From an uncultured Oscillospiraceae bacterium (GTDB taxonomy: Bacteria > Bacillota_A > Clostridia > Oscillospirales > Oscillospiraceae): DNA of 13,844 bases. The notes under the pieces are model-generated. The model did not search any database. It saw nothing but the letters and a program-made list of their open reading frames with translations, and was not told where the DNA came from. The stretch spans positions 1 to 13,844 of the forward strand of contig CAKUMR010000011.1 in the NCBI GenBank assembly GCA_934667865.1, given 5' to 3'. Both the position numbers and the translations under genes were made by a program. Below, one piece after another: positions 8,810-13,844 of this stretch (positions are counted from its first letter, which is position 1; each line of letters starts with the position of its first letter).

Positions 8810-9658
8810 TTATCTGCGGAAGCTGAAGTCCATCATCTTGCCCTTGATGAATTCCTTCATTGCGTCCTTGACCTTCGGGTAGATCGCGGTGTTGTACTTG
8901 AAGCCTTCCTGCGTGGAGAGGTTCGTGTAGGTCTTGATCATGGTGGTCAGAACGTCGGTAGCGACGTTGATCTTGCGGATACCGTTGCGGATGGAGTCCT
9001 GAACCTGCTCGACCGGAGTGCCGGAGCCGCCGTGCAGAACCAGAGGAACCTTGACGACTTCATGGATCTTCTTCAGACGCTCGATGTTCAGGTGCGGAGC
9101 GGCGACATAAGCGCCGTGCTGGGTGCCGATGCTGACGGCCAGGCAGTCAACGCCGGTTCTCTCTGCGAATTCCGCGGCCTCGTCGGGGTCGGTCTGTGCG
9201 CCTTCCGGGCCCTTGACGATGAGGTTGCCCTCTTCGCCGATCAGCTTGCCGAGCTCACCTTCGACGGTGATGCCCAGAGGATGTGCATACTCAACGACCT
9301 TGCGGGTCAGAGCGATGTTCTCTTCAAAGGGGAGGGAGGAGCCGTCGATCATGACGGAGGAATAGCCGGCGTTGATGGCCTGCACACATTCCTCGTAGGT
9401 GCGGCAGTGATCCAGATGCAGGGCGATGGGAACGGTGGTGTTGGCAGCGGCACGCTTGACCGTCTCGACGGTTCCTGCGAAGCCGCCCATCAGGTCGCAG
9501 CAGTCGGTGCCGGTGATGAAGATCACGGGCGTATTCAGCTCGGAGCCTGCTTCGATCGCTGCGAGTGCGGAGTCATAAGAAACCGTAACAAACGCGCCGT
9601 AGGCAATGCCTTTTTCTTCTGCAAGTTCAAGCAGGGGTTTCATGGGTGCAAAGTTCAT
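8810..9658 (-). CDS. Class II ketose-bisphosphate aldolase B (GatY/KbaY-like)
   Basis: This second class II aldolase in the operon has 282 residues. It keeps catalytic Asp83 and zinc ligand His84 (HLDHC), the VEGELG loop at 132-137, zinc ligands His181 (GTQHGAY) and His209 (LHGGSG), and the phosphate loop KINVATD, which follows the tagatose-bisphosphate type more closely than aldolase A does. The middle loop after VEGELG is longer and different from that of aldolase A. The start is the ATG at 9658 behind AAAGGAG (nine bases). It lies 30 bases after kinase B and 74 bases before mglB. The two aldolases are only distantly alike, so this is an old divergence or separate acquisition rather than a recent copy. 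It probably cleaves a ketose-1-phosphate or ketose-1,6-bisphosphate. Confidence 0.9.
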   Translation of the reverse strand: MNFAPMKPLLELAEEKGIAYGAFVTVSYDSALAAIEAGSELNTPVIFITGTDCCDLMGGFAGTVETVKRAAANTTVPIALHLDHCRTYEECVQAINAGYSSVMIDGSSLPFEENIALTRKVVEYAHPLGITVEGELGKLIGEEGNLIVKGPEGAQTDPDEAAEFAERTGVDCLAVSIGTQHGAYVAAPHLNIERLKKIHEVVKVPLVLHGGSGTPVEQVQDSIRNGIRKINVATDVLTTMIKTYTNLSTQEGFKYNTAIYPKVKDAMKEFIKGKMMDFSFRR

Positions 9659-9688
9659 CGTTTTTTTCTCCTTTACAAATATAAATAT

Positions 9689-10630
9689 TTATTTTCTGCT
9701 CTGATAGAGCCGGAGTGCTTCGTCAAAGCAGGGAACACCGGCGGTACCGCCGATTGCTTCTATATTTTTGGCTGCGACGACGCTCGCGAGGCCGGCTGCA
9801 TCGAAGATGTTCCAGCCGCGGCCGACGGCGCAGATCAGACCGGCCATGAAGGAATCGCCCGCGCCCGTGGTGTCGACCACGTGAACGCCCTCCATCGGAG
9901 GAAGGATCTCTTCGCGTTCGAAGTCCGTCACATAGCAGCCCTTGCCGCCGAGCTTGATGCCGAAGGCCTTCATCCCGAAGGGACGGAAGGCTTCCGCGAT
10001 CTCGTGCGGGTCTTCCTTGCCGGTCAGGCGGTTGGCCTCGTAAAAGCTGGGGAAGTAGATGTCCGTGACCTCCAGCGCGCCGGAGAGCTTTTCCAGCCAG
10101 TTGTCTACATGGATCGTTTCGTCGATGGCGGCATCCATTGCGGTGAGCTTGCCGAGCGCCTTGGCTCTGCGGAACAGCCGCTCCAGACCGCCGTCGTTCA
10201 TATAAGGTAAAGCCATGACGCTTCCGAAATAGACAATGTCCGCTTCCTTTAGCATCTCGTCCGTCACATCCGCGTCCGTGACCTTGGAGAAGATCGCCTT
10301 GTCCGTCAGGAAGTGACGCTCGCCATCCGTGCCGATCAGCGCGTAGGTCGTCGACGTGGCGCAGGTCTCGTCATTTTTCAGGCCTTCAATATGTACGCCC
10401 GCTTTCCGGCACTGGGAACGGATGAAGCCGCCCGCAGCGTCGTCTGCGACTCTGCCGGAGAGGGAAACGTCCGTGCCGAGCTTGGCGAGCGCCATCGCGA
10501 AGTTCAGCGCGTCGCCGCCGCAGGCCATGATGGGCTTTTGAATCGTGATACTGTCGAGCTCCATGACGTTGGCGGGTACCGGGGAGATCAGAACGTCACA
10601 GACCGTCATTCCAACACTGAGTACTTTCAC
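9689..10630 (-). CDS. PfkB-family sugar kinase B, first gene of the operon
   Basis: This 313-residue ribokinase/PfkB-family kinase has the canonical N-terminal strand KVLSVGMTVCDVL, substrate motif ACGGDALNFAMALAKLG at about 36-52 and the classical DTTGAGDSFMAGL with catalytic base Asp259. The C-terminal IGGTAGVP is a stretch common in ketose kinases of this family. The start is the GTG at 10630: GAGG lies six bases upstream and the protein then begins exactly at the first beta strand. In-frame starts at 10642 and 10669 would add residues with no counterpart in the family. It is the promoter-proximal gene, about 50 bases from the predicted transcription start, and forms a pair with aldolase B. 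The likely product is a sugar phosphate; whether C1, C6 or another position is phosphorylated is not readable. Confidence 0.9.
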   Translation of the reverse strand: MKVLSVGMTVCDVLISPVPANVMELDSITIQKPIMACGGDALNFAMALAKLGTDVSLSGRVADDAAGGFIRSQCRKAGVHIEGLKNDETCATSTTYALIGTDGERHFLTDKAIFSKVTDADVTDEMLKEADIVYFGSVMALPYMNDGGLERLFRRAKALGKLTAMDAAIDETIHVDNWLEKLSGALEVTDIYFPSFYEANRLTGKEDPHEIAEAFRPFGMKAFGIKLGGKGCYVTDFEREEILPPMEGVHVVDTTGAGDSFMAGLICAVGRGWNIFDAAGLASVVAAKNIEAIGGTAGVPCFDEALRLYQSRK

Positions 10631-10651
10631 AACACACCTCATGTTATCTAT

Positions 10652-10687
10652 GTATGTTCGTTTGTTCAATTGTACGTACCAACATAC
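10652..10687. promoter_or_regulatory. Operator region of the sugar operon (GTACGTAC palindrome and GTATGTT repeat)
   Basis: The palindrome GTACGTAC (10672-10679) lies at the predicted transcription start of the operon. Around it a perfect 7-bp inverted repeat, GTATGTT (10652-10658) with AACATAC (10681-10687), spans the start region. Such short dyads of the GTNNNNAC type are typical for GntR-family regulators, and the divergent gntR-type gene is the obvious candidate to bind here and block the promoter. Binding is inferred. Confidence 0.6.
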
Positions 10688-10689
10688 TT

Positions 10690-10718
10690 TTTATACCATC
10701 CTGTTTTCACGATGTCAA
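10690..10718 (-). promoter_or_regulatory. Sigma-70 promoter of the eight-gene sugar operon
   Basis: Read on the minus strand, TTGACA (10718-10713), a 17-base spacer and TATAAA (10695-10690) give a near-consensus vegetative promoter. The predicted start is near 10683, giving a leader of about 50 bases before the GTG of kinase B. So strong a promoter needs a repressor, which matches the operator palindrome lying immediately downstream. Confidence 0.85.
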
Positions 10719-10751
10719 GAGTTTTGCGACAATAACTTCTTTTTCGGCAGC

Positions 10752-10800
10752 TTTGCACAAATTACAACAACATTTTTTGTGCAAAAAGTTGTGCCAAAAA
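10752..10800. repeat. TTTGCACAAA dyad plus tandem TTGTGC units
   Basis: TTTGCACAAA (10752-10761) and its perfect complement TTTGTGCAAA (10776-10785) form a 10-bp inverted repeat with a 14-base gap. A third related unit, TTGTGCCAAAAA, follows from 10789 as a direct repeat of TTGTGCAAAAAG with a 12-base period. The cluster sits between the two divergent promoters, upstream of both, where an activator or a global regulator would bind. It differs from the GTACGTAC motif. A role is inferred from position and symmetry only. Confidence 0.45.
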
Positions 10801-10824
10801 ATAGGAACAATAGAACAAAGCCTC

Positions 10825-10853
10825 TTGATTATGTACGGATGATGTGATATTGT
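10825..10853 (+). promoter_or_regulatory. Probable promoter of the GntR-family gene
   Basis: TTGATT (10825-10830), 17 bases, TATTGT (10848-10853) is a moderate sigma-70 match 50 bases upstream of the ATG. A shifted GATATT or TATATA -10 box is also possible, so the exact start is uncertain. Confidence 0.4.
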
Positions 10854-10881
10854 ATATAAGAAAACGAATGTAAACCGTACA
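10832..10881. promoter_or_regulatory. TGTACGG inverted repeat around the regulator promoter
   Basis: TGTACGG (10832-10838) and CCGTACA (10875-10881) form a perfect 7-bp inverted repeat that brackets the -10 region of the regulator gene. They share TGTACG with the palindrome at the operon start, so they look like autoregulatory half-sites of the same GntR-type protein. Confidence 0.45.
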
Positions 10882-10903
10882 AAGATATTGGAGAAAAAGG
10901 ATT

Positions 10904-11647
10904 ATGGAGAAAAACACGTTAGACCATTCAACGCCCGTCCCGCTTTATTTTCAGCTCAAGTCGATGCTGTTGCGTGATATCCAGAAGGGCGTCTACCCGA
11001 TCGGGAAGCAGATCCCGACGGAGCTGGAGCTGCAGGCTACCTTCGGTGTCAGCCGGGCAACCATCCGCCATGCGCTCAACGAGCTGGTCAACGAGGGCTG
11101 GCTGGAGCGCAAGGCCAGCAAGGGAACCTTCGTCTCCCAGCCGAAAAAGACAAAGAACGTCTTCCGTTCCTTTGAGCCCTTTTATCAGCGCGTCGAGGCG
11201 ACCGGCCAGCGCCACCGCAATGAGGTGCTGGAGATGGCTGTGATTGAGGCCGACGAGATGCTTGCCGAAGCGATGAAGCTCCGCCCGGGCGAGAAGATCG
11301 TGACCATGTTCCGCCGCCGCTACATTGAGGATGACGCTGTTGTGACCATCCGCAATTTCCTGCCGTATTCTGTCTGTGGCTTCATTCTCGGTCACGATTT
11401 CCGTGAGGAATCTCTGTATGAGGTTCTGATGCAGAATCCGCTTTCCAAAATCGTCAAGACCCACTCCATCGTGTCCGCGCAGCGCTCCACGCCGGAGGAT
11501 CTGAAGCTGCTGGGTATCAAGAAGGACACGCCGATACTGGTGTTCAGCAATACGGCGGTCACGGAGAACGGGACCGTTGTGGACTATGCCTTCACGCGCT
11601 ACCGCGGCGACCTCAGCAGCTTTGAGCTGGAGTCCTCCCCGGAATGA
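10904..11647 (+). CDS. GntR-family (HutC type) regulator with UTRA domain
   Basis: This 247-residue regulator has an N-terminal GntR winged helix (about residues 8-75: PLYFQLKSMLLRDIQ, GKQIPTELELQATFGVSRAT, WLERKASKGTFV) and a C-terminal UTRA effector domain (about 95-240, ending in DYAFTRYRGD). UTRA domains usually bind a phosphosugar or related metabolite, which then releases the DNA. The ATG follows GGAG at ten bases and AAGG at four. Divergent from the strong promoter of the eight-gene sugar operon, it is very probably the operon's repressor and also controls itself (inference from the shared TGTACG sites). The inducer is likely the substrate or a phosphorylated intermediate of the pathway. 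Confidence 0.93.
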   Translation: MEKNTLDHSTPVPLYFQLKSMLLRDIQKGVYPIGKQIPTELELQATFGVSRATIRHALNELVNEGWLERKASKGTFVSQPKKTKNVFRSFEPFYQRVEATGQRHRNEVLEMAVIEADEMLAEAMKLRPGEKIVTMFRRRYIEDDAVVTIRNFLPYSVCGFILGHDFREESLYEVLMQNPLSKIVKTHSIVSAQRSTPEDLKLLGIKKDTPILVFSNTAVTENGTVVDYAFTRYRGDLSSFELESSPE

Positions 11648-11658
11648 TACATACGAAA

Positions 11659-11690
11659 AATGCCCGGAAAGCATCTGCTTTCCGGGCATT
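11659..11690. terminator. Bidirectional terminator between regulator and kinase-like gene
   Basis: A 14-bp perfect stem (11659-11672 with 11677-11690, core TGCCCGGAAAGC) and a four-base loop lie 11 bases past the GntR-type stop. On the minus strand it is followed by TTTTTCG, a good U-tract, so it certainly suits the minus-strand unit; the plus-strand tail is weaker. It closes the sugar cassette on this side. Confidence 0.82.
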
Positions 11691-11731
11691 GTCTGTTGAT
11701 TAGTGCGAAAACGCAAGGGAAAGCCTGTCCT

Positions 11732-12259
11732 TCATGCTTCCTCCGCCCCTTCCGGCGTCTGCGCCGTCCAATACCGGACGCCCCAATGCTCGAAGTCCCA
11801 TCGCTCCATATAGGCGTTGCACTCGTAGTCGATGTAGTAGAGCGTTCCGCCGCACGGGACAAAGTTGGTGGGATAGTAGTCGATGTTCAGTCCAGCCGGG
11901 TACAGAAGGCCGCACATGGCCTGCACCTGTTTGAGCCAGTCGGGCTCCATCCGCCCCGCTTTGAGAAGCTCCGCGACCGTCTGCCCGGCGATATACTCCT
12001 TCAAAATACGCTCCTGCGGGACATCCACCGCCAGAAGCCGGGGCATGGGGATGCCGAGCTTGCGCAGTGTTTCATAGTCGCGCAGCTCGGAGTGTAGCTT
12101 GTCGCCGAAGGTGTAGTATTCGCAAGGCTCGTGGTGGATCTGTTTCAAGACGTACTGCGCCGCGCCGTCCGTCACGAGATAGGAATAGCCGCCTTTTCCT
12201 TTCCCAAGGAGCTTGATTACGGTGTATTCCGCACCGTTTACCGTCAACGTGTCAGGCAT
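11732..12259 (-). CDS. Minimal Bud32/YrzF-like serine/threonine protein kinase
   Basis: This 175-residue protein has the skeleton of a eukaryotic-type kinase in very compact form: a glycine-rich loop GKGKGG (19-24), the ATP lysine Lys39 in YVLKQI, helix-C glutamate near Glu58, a hinge-like ILKEYIAG (85-92), catalytic Asp127 with Asn132 in NIDYYPTNF, and the metal-binding Asp144 in YIDYE in place of DFG. The length and motifs recall the small bacterial kinases YrzF and YbdM and the Bud32 group. Substrates are unknown; it could also act on a small molecule. The ATG overlaps the end of the upstream DUF3795 gene by eight bases, so the two are co-expressed. It ends 42 bases before a terminator hairpin. 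Confidence 0.78.
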   Translation of the reverse strand: MPDTLTVNGAEYTVIKLLGKGKGGYSYLVTDGAAQYVLKQIHHEPCEYYTFGDKLHSELRDYETLRKLGIPMPRLLAVDVPQERILKEYIAGQTVAELLKAGRMEPDWLKQVQAMCGLLYPAGLNIDYYPTNFVPCGGTLYYIDYECNAYMERWDFEHWGVRYWTAQTPEGAEEA

Positions 12260-12611
12260 TGTCCTGCCTCAGCTGCTTCAGCTTTTCCAGCACGAACGGG
12301 CTGTTTGCAGCGATGCGTCCCAGCGTTGTGCAGCCGCCCATCTGCCCACAGTCGGCACAGGTATCCAGTCCCTTTTCCCGGACGCAGTTATGTACGGGGC
12401 AGAGCTTATCGCAGAACGGCGTTTTTGCGCCGTCAAGCCGACAGCCGGTGCAGTTGATCATTTCCGGCGTGATCGGCACGCCATTGAGCTTTGTCCAAAG
12501 TGCGGCGGTTTTCTCACGCAGAGCGTTGTCGTTTGTAATCGTTGCGATTCTGGCGTCACAGGTTTCGCAGTCCAGCCCGCAGCAGCCGGTAAGAATGTTT
12601 GCGTTTTTCAT
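12252..12611 (-). CDS. DUF3795-type cysteine-rich protein
   Basis: This 119-residue protein of unknown function has twelve cysteines (10, 11, 15, 18, 54, 57, 67, 71, 76, 85, 88 and 94). The order CCGLDCETC, then CTGC, then CDKLCPVHNC and CADC matches the DUF3795 family, whose members are thought to bind metal, probably zinc or an iron-sulfur cluster. There is no signal peptide or membrane segment, so it is expected in the cytoplasm. GGAGG sits five bases before the ATG. It overlaps the kinase-like gene downstream by eight bases and follows the hydrolase gene by 47 bases. The family assignment rests on the cysteine spacing and is good; the role is not known. Confidence 0.8.
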   Translation of the reverse strand: MKNANILTGCCGLDCETCDARIATITNDNALREKTAALWTKLNGVPITPEMINCTGCRLDGAKTPFCDKLCPVHNCVREKGLDTCADCGQMGGCTTLGRIAANSPFVLEKLKQLRQDNA

Positions 12612-12658
12612 AGTTGCCTCCGTTTTTTCATTTCTCTCGTACCGTGCAGCTGCGTCAA

Positions 12659-13153
12659 TTACGCCCCCGTGACATGGGAAAGCGTCACAACCGAGCAGCC
12701 CTTGCTTGCATAGTACGCGAGCATCTCGGGCAGCTTCTTTTTATCGTAGCTCGTGATGCAGTCCGACAGCACATGGACGGTATAGCCGCTTTTCGTCATG
12801 TTATAGCAGGTGGATTTGATGCAGGCTGCGGCATCGGCACCGGCGATATAAAACTCGTCAATGCCATTTTCCCTGATGAAAGCCACAAACTCCTCGTTTG
12901 TCAGTGCGCTGCTTTTTGACTTCGTGAAGATATGATCAGATACAACGTTCAGCTCCGGGACCAGCTCCGCGCCGCGTGTGCCGGGCTTGAAGGTCCGCGT
13001 TCCCGCGGACAGGTTGTTGTGCTGAAAGTAAACGACCCACAGTTCCTTTTGAACTGCCCAGTCGATCGCTTCATTGACCTTTTCGATGATCTCCCTGTAG
13101 TTTTTCGTGATGTCATTTTGCAGGTCGATGACGACCAGCGCGCTGTTTTTCAT
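12659..13153 (-). CDS. Isochorismatase-family cysteine hydrolase
   Basis: This 164-residue hydrolase of the isochorismatase-like fold has the family catalytic triad Asp10 (VVIDLQND), Lys78 (FTKSKSSA) and the nucleophile Cys111 (GADAAACIKST). The family includes nicotinamidases and other small-amide hydrolases. The short length and the lack of the nicotinamidase metal site (no DxH...H pattern seen after the first Asp) leave the substrate open. The start is the ATG at 13153 with GGAGGAG close upstream. The reading frame is open to 13186, but that part has no ribosome site. It is probably the first gene of a unit with DUF3795 and the small kinase. Confidence 0.87.
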   Translation of the reverse strand: MKNSALVVIDLQNDITKNYREIIEKVNEAIDWAVQKELWVVYFQHNNLSAGTRTFKPGTRGAELVPELNVVSDHIFTKSKSSALTNEEFVAFIRENGIDEFYIAGADAAACIKSTCYNMTKSGYTVHVLSDCITSYDKKKLPEMLAYYASKGCSVVTLSHVTGA

Positions 13154-13171
13154 TCTGTGCTCCTCCGTATT

Positions 13172-13200
13172 TTCATATTGAAACAATAAACGCAGTACAA
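13172..13200 (-). promoter_or_regulatory. Possible promoter of the hydrolase unit
   Basis: On the minus strand TTGTAC (13200-13195), 17 bases and TATGAA (13177-13172) give a four-of-six match at both boxes. It overlaps the terminator of the preceding unit, a compact arrangement. Moderate pattern evidence only. Confidence 0.4.
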
Positions 13201-13226
13201 GCCGGGTTTCTCGGATTGCACTGCGT
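13190..13226 (-). terminator. Terminator after the KTR protein gene
   Basis: A stem of ACGCAGT (13190-13196) with ACTGCGT (13220-13226) continues inward with CAA/TTG and CCG/CGG pairs past single mismatches. On the minus strand it follows directly on the TAG of the small gene and is trailed by TTTATTGTTTC. It is a good intrinsic terminator for the TetR-KTR unit. Confidence 0.65.
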
Positions 13227-13415
13227 CTAAGCGTCTGGCATTTTGATCTCTTCTGTTTTTCCGCCCTTGAAACGGATCACGCAGACGTATCTGCACTTCG
13301 GACAGAATAGGGGGAAATCCTCCAGCACCGTATGCGGCCGCAGCTGCGTTCTTGTTTTGCCGCCGCATCTGGGACAGCAAAGCCAATCCAATTTCGATCT
13401 CAGGGGTTCCTCCAT
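13227..13415 (-). CDS. Cys_rich_KTR small zinc-ribbon protein
   Basis: This 62-residue protein has two CxxC pairs, Cys14/Cys17 in CCPRCGGKTR and Cys38/Cys41 in FCPKC. The Lys-Thr-Arg after the first pair and the KLDWL...TVLEDFPLFCPKC layout match the Cys_rich_KTR family, a small probable zinc-binding protein often found in Firmicutes beside conjugative-element genes. The ATG at 13415 has GAGG eight bases upstream; a GTG at 13424 lies too close to that site. It lies 27 bases after a TetR-type regulator and is probably co-transcribed with it. The function is unknown. Confidence 0.78.
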   Translation of the reverse strand: MEEPLRSKLDWLCCPRCGGKTRTQLRPHTVLEDFPLFCPKCRYVCVIRFKGGKTEEIKMPDA

Positions 13416-13442
13416 TTGTGACACCTCGCTGTGCTTGGCTTT

Positions 13443-13844
13443 TCATGCCGTTTCTTCCTGCGCTGCCAGGATCGCGCCCCGATACGCCTGCTCCAACTGA
13501 GCATGGATAAGCGCCTCGTCGTATTGCAGCGAATTGTTGGCAATGATGCCTGCATACCCGTGGGCAAACAGAAAAACCGTCAGGAAAACTTTTTTCGTCT
13601 GTTCCATGCCGACGCCCAAAGCGCGCTGCATCGCCGAAAGGACAGGGGTAAGCTCCTCCGCATCGATCAGCTCCAGCAGGGTCTTTCCGCTGAAATAATC
13701 CGACTGAAAAAGAAAACGGAACAAATGCGGTTCTTCGATCGCAAAGCGGATATAATTCATTCCGATCCCAAGCGCAGCACCCTTCGGCGGCTTTTTCATG
13801 TCCATCAGATATTCCGAATGATAGAGGCCTGCCTTTGCATAGAC
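13443..13844 (-). CDS. TetR-family regulator, C-terminal part, cut by the window edge
   Basis: The frame is open to the window edge, so about 133 C-terminal residues are seen and the DNA-binding helix-turn-helix lies outside. The visible part matches the TetR C-terminal ligand and dimer domain of the WHG-like type: a basic KKPPKG stretch, then GIGMNYIRFAIEEPHLFRFL, a form shared by many TetR regulators, and helical segments ending in an alanine- and glutamate-rich tail. It is probably a local repressor, perhaps of a gene beyond the edge. The small KTR gene follows after 27 bases. Confidence 0.8.
   Translation of the reverse strand, partial: VYAKAGLYHSEYLMDMKKPPKGAALGIGMNYIRFAIEEPHLFRFLFQSDYFSGKTLLELIDAEELTPVLSAMQRALGVGMEQTKKVFLTVFLFAHGYAGIIANNSLQYDEALIHAQLEQAYRGAILAAQEETA

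Noticed and set aside
9032..10210. Long plus-strand open frame (about 390 codons) opposite aldolase B and kinase B
   Set aside because: It spans two real genes and their junction on the other strand, so it is a compositional artefact of GC-rich third positions.
10869..10882. Catabolite-response (cre-like) element TGTAAACCGTACAA before the GntR-type gene
   Set aside because: It lacks the central CG at the right place and has several mismatches at conserved cre positions; part of it is better explained as a TGTACG half-site.
13150..13446. Minus-strand frame starting with an ATG that overlaps the TetR stop
   Set aside because: The ATGA overlap looked attractive, but the protein is low in conserved features while the other frame encodes a clear Cys_rich_KTR protein with a ribosome site.

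Overview
The window reads as chromosomal DNA of a gut-type Clostridia bacterium, most likely in or near the Oscillospiraceae. This is inferred from the GC-rich third positions combined with Firmicutes-style strong Shine-Dalgarno sites, the use of GTG and TTG starts, AT-rich promoters, a Clostridia-like Mgl transporter and a Cys_rich_KTR protein. No rRNA, tRNA, CRISPR array or insertion sequence was seen.

Layout. (1) 1-2303: a pair of short-chain CHR (chromate) transporter genes on the minus strand, overlapping by ATGA, with a divergent LysR regulator; the LysR gene ends in a hairpin shared with the next unit. (2) 2315-11647: a sugar-catabolic cassette. Eight tightly packed minus-strand genes run, in transcription order, PfkB kinase B, class II aldolase B, mglB, mglA, mglC, a YdhF-like aldo/keto reductase, PfkB kinase A, class II aldolase A. 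A divergent GntR/UTRA regulator lies upstream. The 273-base divergent region holds a near-consensus sigma-70 promoter for the operon (TTGACA, 17 bases, TATAAA), a GTACGTAC palindrome at the predicted start point, further TGTACG half-sites around the regulator's own promoter, and a separate TTTGCACAAA dyad. (3) 11659-13226: a second bidirectional hairpin, then minus-strand genes for a very small Bud32/YrzF-like protein kinase, a DUF3795 cysteine-rich protein and an isochorismatase-type cysteine hydrolase. (4) 13190-13844: a small Cys_rich_KTR zinc-ribbon protein and the C-terminal part of a TetR-type regulator that runs off the window.

The biology of the central cassette can be pictured as follows (inference). 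A lipoprotein closely resembling the galactose/glucose-binding protein delivers an unphosphorylated sugar to MglC/MglA. One or two PfkB kinases phosphorylate it, one or two GatY/KbaY-like aldolases split the phosphosugar into trioses, and the aldo/keto reductase interconverts an aldehyde or ketone with an alcohol. There is no isomerase, epimerase or mutarotase, and both the kinase and the aldolase are present twice in clearly diverged forms. The substrate is therefore probably not plain galactose or glucose by the standard route. This is the most likely place for an undescribed pathway in the window. The binding-protein gene is followed by a 15-bp hairpin, which fits the need to make more MglB than MglA and MglC.
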